Source: Clavaria fumosa
Taxonomy: Eukaryota; Basidiomycota; Agaricomycetes; Agaricales; Clavariaceae
Length of the DNA stretch: 64,000 nucleotides
Assembly: GCA_951802425.1 (NCBI GenBank)
Contig: OX637798.1
Coordinates: forward strand, 3,707,822-3,771,821
Reading direction: 5' to 3'
Below, in pieces: positions 53,637 to 62,884 of this stretch. Position 1 is the stretch's first letter, and each line of letters starts with the position of its first letter. Both the position numbers and the translations under genes were made by a program. The notes beneath the pieces were generated by a model, which saw only the letters and a list, made by a program, of their open reading frames with translations, did not search any database and was not told the origin of the DNA.

Positions 53637-56322
53637 CTAGCATCTATTCAAGCCCTCATCCATCTGAGGTGCTCCCTGTTGCCCCTGTAGCACCATCAGA
53701 TAGTCACCCATGTACCAGCATACCATTGCCCTTGATGATTGTCTGCTCTCCTGTCTCTTCCCCATTCTCTTCATTCAGCAATTGTGTCTCCCCCATGTGT
53801 TGATAGCTGTGGGCCACACACTTTGATACACATGCTTTCAAGCTTTGACACAAACTCAACACATCACTTAACTGACTTTGTGAGATGGGGCATCCAGGAC
53901 ACCCACTTTGACATTCACATCTAGTCAACTTTGTGTGTCATTTGGGCATGGCAGTCCTGGACACCCACCTTGAGGCACACATCCAGTCAACTTACTTTGT
54001 ACATTATGAGAGATGTGGGTGTCCTGGTCCTCCTGGCATGGCTTACCTGTATCTGTATGATATCCCAGCCTGCATCACATTGGATCTTGGTAGGTATGTA
54101 AGACCTAGGTTTGGCATGTTAAGAGTGAGTAGCACAGGTGGTGTAAGTAGGATGGAGGGTGGACAGTGTGAGTGGAGTGAGTGGGTGGCACAGGCAAGGT
54201 GAGTAAGGCAAGTGGCACAAGTGAGGAGGTGCAAGTGAGGCAAGCCATGTGGTGTAGCACCAATGAGGTGAGTGGGTAGGCAGTGCAAGCAGGGTGGATG
54301 GCACAATTGGGGGTGAGCAGCATGGGTGGCACCATTGGGACAAGTTTGGTGGACAGTGCATATTATCAGTCAATGATAAGTTAATATTTCCTTGAATTAT
54401 TCATGACATGTCTGCTTGAGTAATGTATGTGTTTACTGTGCTCATGCTTGTCATACCTGGCACTGCTCATGTTCATCAGTCATTGCTTATGTGTGCCATA
54501 CAGTGCCTAGGCTATGTCCATGCTGCTCATAGCAACCCACCTCCAGACCCTGTTCTTTTTTCCCTTCCCCAAGTAGTCCAGCACAATGCAGTTCTGCCTC
54601 CACCCCTTCCTTGCCATGTGCTATCCACTCTATGCTGCTTGTCTTGTTCTTCTGTCTAGGAGTCTGGTGATTAACATAGACAGAAGAACAAGACAAGCAG
54701 CATAGAGTGGATAGCACATGGCAAGGAAGGGGTGGAGGCAGAACTGCATTGTGCTGGACTACCTGGGGAAGGGAAAAAAGAACAGGGTCTGGAGGTGGGT
54801 TGCTATGAGCAGCATGGACATAGCCTAGGCACTGTATGGCACACATAAGCAATGACTGATGAACATGAGCAGTGCCAGGTATGACAAGCATGAGCACAGT
54901 AAACACATACATTACTCAAGCAGACATGTCATGAATAATACAAGGAAATATTAACTTATCATTGACTGATAATATGCACTGTCCACCAAACTTGTTCCAA
55001 TGGTGCCACCCATGCTGCTCACCCCCAATTGTGCCATCCACCCTGCTTGCACTGCCTACCCACTCACCTCATTGGTGCTACACCACATGGCTTGCCTCAC
55101 TTGCACCTCCTCACTTGTGCCACTTGCCTTACTCACCTTGCCTGTGCCACCCACTCACTCCACTCACACTGTCCACCCTCCATCCTACTTACACCACCTG
55201 TGCTACTCACTCTTAACATGCCAAACCTAGGTCCTACATACCTACCAAGATCCAATGTGATGCAGGCTGGGATATCATACAGATACAGGTACAGTCATCC
55301 ACTGGTCCTTGCACCAGTGAATTTTTCAGGCAAGTGTCACGAAATGTGTATTATAGTTTAATAAAATCGGGTAATACCTATCAAATTAGTACCCTCTAAG
55401 CCACATGACTGCCCATTTTAGTCTAAATCAGATTGAAATTGGCTAATATCGGGGCCAATCTCTGAAAAAACTCGTTATCAGTAGTAATATTAGTCCTTGA
55501 ACCAGACGTCACGTCACGCATGCCGCATCATGCTGCCTGCACCAGCAAGTGACAGTGAGTCAGTGTGACGTGACATGATAACAGCCACTTTGCAAGAGAT
55601 GGTCTCTCCCTCTCTGTAGAAGTGTTTCCTTAGTCCAAATTGCAGTAGACCATGTAGAGTACTATCACAGTTCAATGTATGATTTTTTTCAAAACTTATT
55701 ATGAGGCCGAGAATGCAAATTTACAAAAATTATGCAATAAATTCAATCTCATTTGAGATCCAAGCATGCAACTGGCAAATCCGATTTTACCTGTATGTAC
55801 AAGACTATGTAGGCCAAGCTAGTACCATTTTTGAGGTCATAGGTTTGTTGTATGAGTGTTTAAAAAATTTTGTTTCAAGGACCGGTGCTGGTTCAAGGAC
55901 CGGTGGATGACTGTAAGCCATGCCAGGAGGACCAGGACACCCACATCTCTCATAATGTACAAAGTAAGTTGACTGGATGTGTGCCTCAAGGTGGGTGTCC
56001 AGGACTGCCATGCCCAAATGACACACAAAGTTGACTAGATGTGAATGTCAAAGTGGGTGTCCTGGATGCCCCATCTCACAAAGTCAGTTAAGTGATGAGT
56101 TGAGTTTGTGTCAAAGCTTGAAAGCATGTGTGTGGCCCACAGCTATCAACACATGGGGGAGAATGGGGGAGACACAATTGCTGAATGAAGAGACTGGGGA
56201 AGAGACAGGAGAGCAGACAATCATACAAGGGCAATGGTATGCTGGTACATGGGTGACTATCTGATGGTGCTATAGGGACAACAGGGAGCACCTCAGATGG
56301 AGGAGGGCTGGAATGGATGCTA
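53637..56322. repeat. giant palindrome F3 (loop 20 bp), MITE in the right arm
   Basis: Inner complementary positions sum to 109335 around a loop at 54658-54677. Outside 55291 the sum becomes 109959, an offset of 624 bp that equals MITE copy 2 plus its TA. The right arm ends at 56322. In the outer arms, left has GGCCACACACTTTGATACAC like F1, while the right lacks the TTTGATA part and has a doubled CTCCCCCATTCTCCCCCAT block like F2. The two arms are thus of different subtype there. Confidence 0.92.
55292..55913. mobile_element. 622-bp MITE copy 2, TA target duplication
   Basis: It matches MITE copy 1 throughout. TA flanks at 55290-55291 and 55914-55915; F2 shows the empty site GATACAGGTAAGCCATGCC. 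The left TIR has CCACTGGTCC for CCACCGGTCC, one CpG decay. An 18-bp duplication (GGACCGGTGCTGGTTCAA) at the right end explains the extra length over 604 bp. Confidence 0.95.
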
Positions 56323-56485
56323 ACTATTCCCTAGGACGAATAGGCTAGCCTATTCAGGTTGGATGTTGGATACCTTCAAATCTCACCCCCCCCTTGGAAT
56401 TGAGGGTGGTGGCAGTGAGGGGAGGTGACCCAGAGTAGATTAGGGTTAGGTTAAGGGGGTTCGTGGTTTCCCCTAACTCAAATGG
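56323..56485. other. spacer with TTAGGGTTAGG motif
   Basis: Short unique sequence between the F3 arm and the minisatellite, including GATTAGGGTTAGGTTAAGGG near 56438. The telomere-like word occurs only once and imperfectly. Confidence 0.4.
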
Positions 56486-56992
56486 CAGGGTTAGGGCCTG
56501 GTTGGATTGACTGGGCCTGGTTGGATCACCTTGGGGCATGGTTGGATTAACCCAGGGCATGGTTGGATCACCCTGTGGTTAGGTTGGATTGACCCAGGGC
56601 CTGGTTGGATCACCCTGAGGCATGGTTGGATTTACTTGGGGCATGGTTGGATTAACCCAGGGCCTGGTTGGATCTACTTGGGGCCTGGTTGGTTCACCCT
56701 GAGGCATGGTTGGATCTACTCAGAGCATGGTTGGATTGACCTAGGGCATGGTTGGATTAACCCAGGGCCTGGTTGGATCTACTTGGGGCATGGTTGGATC
56801 TACTTGGGGCATGGTTGGATTAACCCAGGGCATGGTTGGATCACCCTGTGGTTAGGTTGGATTGACCCAGGGCCTGGTTGGATCACCCTGAGGCATGGTT
56901 GGATTGACCCAGGGCATGGTTGGATCACCCTGTGGTTAGGTTGGATTGACCCAGGGCATGGTTTGATCACCTTGGGGCCTGGTTGGATCTAC
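56486..56992 (+). repeat. 21-bp minisatellite (about 24 units) open as a heptapeptide repeat
   Basis: Units such as GGGCATGGTTGGATTAACCCA, GGGCCTGGTTGGATCACC and AGGCATGGTTGGATTTACTTG are 21 bp. The period keeps one frame open for 162 codons as (H/P)GWIxxG repeats. There is no Kozak context, no upstream or downstream coding and no CpG, so I treat it as noncoding. Groups of units recur as blocks (56556, 56828, 56905), so the array grew in multi-unit steps. Confidence 0.9.
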
Positions 56993-57690
56993 TAATAGCA
57001 TAGTCCTTGTGCAGATGGAGCATCTGCGCTTTCTTTCACTGCAAGCTAACCACTCAAGCTAGTCTTTTGAAATTTTGTGTGCCTATATCTACCCTCAATT
57101 TCCATGGTTTACATTTTCCCCAAACCTATTTCCCAATGCATGGCAGAGCTGCTGACCAAACCAGTCAAAATTCTCCCGTTTATCAAAACCAACCATAGGA
57201 TTCCAAAACAAATGGAATGCTATACTGGGCCATCCCATACCTATCATATTCCATCCCTCTCTCTCCCCTCCCATCACCCACAAAGCAACAATTCCAGCAT
57301 ATAGTCAGAATCCAGTTCTCACATCCTCACACAAGTTTGTACTTGTGGTGGCACCTAATCAAATGGGATCACATTGAAAGATTGAGTATAGTGCATGAAT
57401 AATTTAGGGTTCCTGGGGTCTTCCAGCAAAATTTGAAATATAGTAGCTGTGAAGTAGTTATTAGAAGAACATATGCAGCTGACTGATAGCTGCATATATG
57501 AATGTTGATGTTGTCATGTCATGAGGTGGGTCACATGGTGATGCTTGTGACCATGGGTAATACTGGCAATGTGAATAAGACTAATGTATTCATGTGGCAT
57601 AATGTGCCAGATGAAGGGATTGTGCCATGGCATATCATACATAGTATTGGAGGCTGCTGGTGTGCCATCATTGTGGTTAGCTGCTGGTGT
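56993..57690. repeat. repeat Y copy 3, including LTR X-like segment
   Basis: It starts AATAGCATAGTCCTTGTGCAG directly against the minisatellite and follows copy 1 through CCATCCCTCTCTCTCCCCTC, TTTAGGGTTCCTGGGG and CAGCTGACTGATAGCTG to TTAGCTGCTGGTG. It is shorter than copy 1 in the 57340-57405 interval. Confidence 0.85.
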
Positions 57691-58224
57691 TAGGATTGCT
57701 TACCTAAGCCATCCCAAAGAGGAGTTGTGGAGAAACTGGGGAGGCTTGTTGGAAGGCCACATGACCTGTGGCTGAGAGTCAGATTACTTAATCCCCAAAG
57801 TCACCTGACCTGCACTTTGGCATGTCACATGATCCAAGGATCCAAGCATGAGAACACCAGCAAGTGCTGAAGCATTTGCTATAAGTACTTCACCTTTTCC
57901 TTTTTTGTACTCTTTTCCCCTTATCTTAGTATTGTCATCATGACCTCCCTTAAGTTGTGTGAGCCCAGTCTTATATAATACTAAGATCTGCCCATCTGCC
58001 CAAGCCCTGTGTCCTAACCCAGCTAGCCTGGACCCTTAATTTCAAACTGTGACACATTGTCACAGCTCAGCCCCTATCATCCTCTTTTCCTTTTCCTTGC
58101 CTGTGGTGTGTAACAGAACCACATGAATTTTTTACTGTGTGTAGATACACATGACCCAACCTGGAAGATGACTACTGTGACCTCTCTGGGTGATACCAAG
58201 TGCCCAGCAACACTGCCCACCACT
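57691..58224. other. no supported gene
   Basis: Unique-looking sequence with CCAAGGATCCAAGC, pyrimidine tracts (57890-57925) and short ORFs only. I see no repeat partner elsewhere in the window. Confidence 0.35.
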
Positions 58225-59055
58225 CAATCAAGTCTAGAGTACCATAAGTACATGTGAGACTTTATATGTGCACATACAGGAAGTATAATAGAAAAGGAAA
58301 AGTGCAGAGGTCACCAAGCAACAAGACTATAGTAGTACAGGGTAGACCTAGTTGTGAAATGACCATGTGCGTGCTCTACTAAGGTTGCGAGGGGTAGGGA
58401 AGACATAAGTAAGGTCACGAATGTGACCAGTCATGGGTCATGACCTAGCTAGATAAGCATATGTGTAACTATAACTATGGGGGTATCTTCAGATCATAAG
58501 TATCGCAGTTATAGATTACTGAGGGTAAGTAGGGGAGCATAATTTGAAGGTATATATGACTGACCATCAGTGGCACGTTTGGTTGTTAAGGTCACAAGGT
58601 CATGCGAGCGATCACGTGGGTGATGCTAGTGGTGCAGGTGACTTTAGGTGGGAAGTCACATGGGTAACATTGGTAACACAAGTAATGTGAGTGGCACTGG
58701 TAATGGTAGTAGCACCAGTGATGTCATGGTAATGTCAGTGATGCTGGTAGCACTGGTGGTGTCACATGGCAGGTCATGTGCCAGATGAAGAGATTGCAGA
58801 ACTGTGTGTTGTGCATTGATATGGTGGGTTCGGATGAAGTATACATGTGGGGTGAGGCAGAGAGAGGCATTGCGAGTATGGTATGGTGGTCGTGAGTGTT
58901 GTGTGAATGCGGGAGAGGTCAGAGGGGCTCCCAGAAGGGGACAGTGGGTTCCGGAAGTGTGTAGAGGGGCTCACAAAGTTATAGAGGGCAATCAGGAGGT
59001 TCGTAGGTGTCGGTAAAGTCAGCTTGGGCAAAGGAAAAATGAATGGGTCCTGACA
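58225..59055 (-). mobile_element. LTR X5, left-truncated
   Basis: TCAAGTCTAGAGTACCATAAG matches X1 at 9234 and the match runs to GGGTCCTGACA at 59055. The minisatellite (58670-58770, GGTAATG/GGTAGCACCAGTG units) is again of different length. No purine tract or Z gene follows; a gypsy RT relic begins instead. Confidence 0.85.
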
Positions 59056-59935
59056 CATGCCTGAAAACAAGTACCCTCACATCTGCAAGTATTCCAGACA
59101 CCCATTTTCCCAACCCTGGCCCTATCCCTGATTGGCCCAGCCACTACCCTTTGGTTTTTAGTGAAGCAAAGGGGGATGAGCTTCCCTGCTCCCGCCCAGA
59201 CTTAGATATTAAAATTGAGTTTAAACTGGACCCTGGGCACCTCTCCTCTAAGCTATACTCACTAATGCAAGGAGAGATGGTGGTGAATCACTGGGTGGAT
59301 GAGCAGCTGGCCTCTGGACAAATCTGACCTTGGAAGTCCCTGTATGTGAGCCCCCTCTTCTTCAAATGCGAGAAGGACAAGCTGCAGCCCATTATCAACT
59401 ACTCCAGCTGAACTCGCATCAAATCAAAGACAAGTACACCCTCCCCCTCATCTGAGACACTGTGGATGTGTTAAAGGGGGCAACTATCTATCCCAAGATT
59501 GATGCGAAGGGAGGTTTCCCATCAATGCAGGTCTGGCCAGAACATCAACACCACTGTGCTTTCCTAACACCTCATGGACTCTTTGAACCAACAGTTATGT
59601 GGTTTGGGCTACAGAATGCACCTGCGACCTTCCAGTGCTTCATGAACCATGTGTTGAGGGAAGAGATTGCAGGAGGGCATGTCTGGGCCTATGTTGATGA
59701 TGTTATAGTGTTTGCAGAGGATTTGGCTATGCACCAGTATTGGATGGATCAGGTCTTGAGGAAGTTCAGGGAGAATGGGCTGTGTCTCAGACTCAGCAAG
59801 TGTGAGTTCAAGATGAGTGAGATCTTCTTCCTGGGAATGAAGATCTCCCACAACTATCTGGAGCACTGTCACACCTGTGCTGCTCCCTTCAGGTCCGGAC
59901 TGGAAACACTATCTCCAGTTCTGGATCTCCGATAG
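59056..59935 (+). pseudogene. pol: gypsy reverse transcriptase relic (YVDD), truncated
   Basis: It opens with the RT N-terminal region (WPSHYPLVFSEAKGDELPCS, MVVNHWVDEQLASGQI), interrupted by stops near 59325 and 59410. From 59462 it is a clean 157-codon frame: DVLKGATIYPKIDAKGGFPS, GLFEPTVMWFGLQNAPATF and HVWAYVDDVIVFAEDL (YVDD near 59690), then LRLSKCEFKMSEIFFLGM. Thumb, RNase H and integrase are missing; the break near 59890 joins minus-strand gag sequence. The motifs are those of fungal Ty3/gypsy RT and differ from A-D. Confidence 0.85.
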
Positions 59936-60953
59936 CTCGTACCTTGTGCCTCAGTAGTAGGTTTTCGTCCTCTGGCTCCTCACTTTCAACCACAGGTATC
60001 TCCTGTGGTTTATTGGGCCCTGCCTTGCCTGGATCCTCCTGTAAGGCATAGTTCCTTACATTTCCCCTAAAAGCCTCTGGCTTTCACTGTGACTGCAGAC
60101 ATGCACTCATGTAATGCCCTGCTTTCCTGCATGTATAATATATTAAAGGAGCTTTCCACTCCTCTCCAATTTGTGGCCCTGCCTTGGGCAGTTCTAGCTG
60201 GGGTTTACTCCCTCCGGCTGGGGTGCATTCATCCTGCACACAGTCAATCCACAGGGGAACAGGTTCCCCTGGCCTGTGGTCTGTGTGTGGCTGATATGGC
60301 CACAGTCTCACAAACTGCTGCCCCACAGGTATTCTACCTGTGGGTGGGTTTCCTTTGGTACCCACTGGGTTCCCTGACGAAGGCACTGCCCTCTGCTGCT
60401 GGAGGTAGTGGAGGGTCGCTTCCACTTGGTGACTAGCGTCGATAATATCCTCGATGCTAATTGCATGAGTTTTGAAGATGGCCTCCACCATCTTGTTAGG
60501 CAGTCCATTAAGGAACTGCCTCTTCATCGTACCAGCATCAGGTGGGGTGAGCATTTGCTCAGCTGCCTGGGCCAATTCATTCCAGAATCCCAAGGCACCC
60601 TTCACCTTTGTGAACTTTACCTGGTAGAAGGCATCCACTGCCTTTTGGGCCATTACCTCAGTCAGGAACTGCTTAAACATAGCAGTTATCAATTCCTCGA
60701 AGGTGGACCTTTGAGGAGCACAGGACAGTCCTGTTACTTCTTGGGTATACCAAGTAGCAGCTATTCTGCTCAGTTGTGAACCTGCTAACATGACACATTG
60801 GTTCTCCAACTGTAGTCGGACTACTCTATAACTGTAGAAGTAGTTAAAGAGGCCATTGAGCCACCTTTCCCAGACAACAAGATCATCTTGTCTGTCATAG
60901 AGCTCAGGGGGCTCAATCTTGATCCCCTTAATCTCAGCTATTGCCTTGGGCAA
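59893..60953 (-). pseudogene. gag: Ty3/gypsy gag, minus strand, damaged zinc knuckle
   Basis: The 289-codon ORF (60953-60084) begins MPKAIAEIKGIKIEPPELYD and contains the gag capsid region (DDLVVWERWLNGLFNYFYSY, FEELITAMFKQFLTE, FWNELAQAAEQMLTPPD, QFLNGLPNKMVEAIF). It ends with YYTCRKAGHYMSAC, where the first Cys of CX2CX4HX4C is Tyr. After the stop the strand goes on with an acidic linker (PVVESEEPEDENLLLRHK) to 59893, where the opposite-strand RT relic begins. It may be the missing gag of gypsy D, as both lie on the minus strand, but that is not shown. Confidence 0.75.
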
Positions 60954-61300
60954 TAGCGAGGTTTTATCTCATCTATACTACAATTTAACATCGATCAGGT
61001 GACATAAGACAAAAGCATATGATACAAATGACAAACCTCAAGCCTCAAGCCTCATTTTGGTGGGGCCCCCCGAGCGCAGTGAGGGTGGGAGGATCCAGGT
61101 AGTAAACAACAAATAGTGTAGTGCAGGCTGCAACCATAGTGTAGCACGGGTTAGCTGCTAGTATCATCACAAGATAGCAATGTAACACATCACTTTGGTA
61201 GTTGGTAGAACTTGGGGATACTTCCTGATTAATCTCCCACTCCTTCTGGGGTGGTTCCATCCATCTGAATGGGCCCATTCAACTTGTTGGCTCTCAATGG
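60954..61300. other. spacer without recognisable gene
   Basis: AT-rich sequence with tandem CTCAAGCCTCAAGCCTC (61037-61053) and GGTGGGGCCCCCCGAGCGC. It may be an untranslated leader or LTR piece of the gag above; no boundaries were found. Confidence 0.3.
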
Positions 61301-61745
61301 TTGCTAGAAGCCAGGGGCAGCATCATGCAAGCAGATCCTATGCTTTGTATCCCAAAAATGAGCCAGAATCTGCTTCTGTGGACAGTTGTAGACTGTCAGA
61401 AACAGAATGCAAACACCTTATGGGATATCACCCTGTTGCCTGACCAGGACCAGATCAGACAAGACATGGTTAGAGCCATGTACATATCTGTCAGATGTGT
61501 ACAAGCAAGTGCATGTGGAACCTGAAGAAGTTTGAAAGATGGCATTTGCAACTGCCTTAGGCACCATGTTCTCACATGTGATGCAGATAGGAATTGCAAT
61601 GCCCCTGGGTAATGACACAGTGGTCAATGAATATAAGAATTCTGATGCTGGGGAACAAACTGATGGTGGTGCTATAAGAGTGGAGACATTCATAACTGTC
61701 AAGAGGATAGATAACATGTTTGGTTGGTGTCAAGGAACAATCTGA
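61301..61745 (+). pseudogene. pol: gypsy D-type RT fragment, plus strand
   Basis: PMLCIPKMSQN, TVVDCQKQNANTLWDITLLP and DQDQIRQDMVRAMY parallel the D reverse transcriptase (TVVDCQKQNANTVQDITPLP, DQDQIREDVARAAY). After a shift, MAFATALGTMFSHVMQIGIA matches MAFVTILGTMFSQVMQIGEC. The fragment ends before the YLDD region, just upstream of element F4. It is a second, oppositely oriented copy of the same family. Confidence 0.75.
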
Positions 61746-61784
61746 CAGTGGTGACAGCAGTGATGGGGCCATGACATATCTACA

Positions 61785-62884
61785 CTGGTCTCTTGGTTTG
61801 CTGCTTGTGACTTGGCAATCTTGATGCACATATTGTCATTGGCATAAGCTCAATTGCATGCATGCCTGGGGCATGCAGGTCTGCATTGTTGATAAGTGGT
61901 GTGTGCACCTCTCCTTTGCTCATCTCATAATATGTGATGTCCTGCTTGTATAATAATTCTGTCTCTTCTCAACTCAGTGTGTGTGTACTGTTGCATTCAC
62001 TAATCTCATAAGGTTTGCAGCTTGGGATCAGGATGGAAGGTGGGCAAACAGGTACTTGTTTCTTTCTGTGCATTGATGTCATAGAACTACTGGCAGTGTT
62101 AGTTCAGTTTATATCATTGACCAAGGAAACTCAATCCTCAATCAACAACATGCCCATATTGTTCACAAATGATAAGTGCAAATAGTCAGCCAATGGCATG
62201 CACATATTGTCAGTCAACAAAGCAGTGGAAGCAGGGCAAACAGGTGCAATTAGGTTGAGTGAGATGGGTAGTGCAAGCAGGGTGAGCAGGTGAGTGGCAG
62301 TCATGGTTAGCAGTGGGCAATGCAAGTGGGATGGGAAGGGTGTATGGCACAAGTGGGTTGAGCAAGGTAGGCAGTGCAAGTAAGGAGGGTGGGGTGGATG
62401 GTGCAAGCATTGAGAGTGGCATGGGATGGCACAAGCAGGGTGACTAGTGCAGTACAAGCAAGGTGAGCATGATAGACAGGGACTTACATTGAGTTGAGTG
62501 ACTTGCTGACTGTAGACTCTGAAGGTCTGAGATGACTGGGGACAGGGACAGGGAATTTTGTTTCCACATTTCATCAGTCTTTCTTGTCTAGGTGGCTAAC
62601 ATTATTATGCCTTCCTGTCTCCACTACCCATGGTGGGCCTTCTTCTTCCATTCTATCTAGCATCCATTCAAGCTCTCCTCTATCTGAGGTGCTCCCTGCT
62701 GCCCCTCTGCCACTATTAGATAGTCACCCATATACCAGCATACCATTGCCCTTATATTATTGTCTGCTCTCCTGTCTCTGCCCAAGTGACTTGATTCAGC
62801 AATTGTGTCTCCCCCATATGTTGATAGCTGTGGGCCACACACTATGAAACACATGCATTCAAGCTTTGACACTGACTCAACTCA
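61785..62884. repeat. F4 left domain and outer left arm
   Basis: CTGGTCTCTTGGTTTGCTGC marks the same left end as F2 (28597). From about 62555 (TTTTGTTTCCACATTTCATC) the sequence corresponds to the outer arm of the palindrome, whose partner lies beyond the window. Confidence 0.75.

Noticed and set aside
56438..56457. Telomere-like TTAGGGTTAGG
   Set aside because: It is a single imperfect occurrence next to unrelated sequence; a telomere or interstitial telomeric array would show many exact units.
61037..61080. Possible tRNA or snRNA near the GGGGCCCCCC stretch
   Set aside because: I could not form a cloverleaf or find A/B-box spacing; only a short GC hairpin is present.
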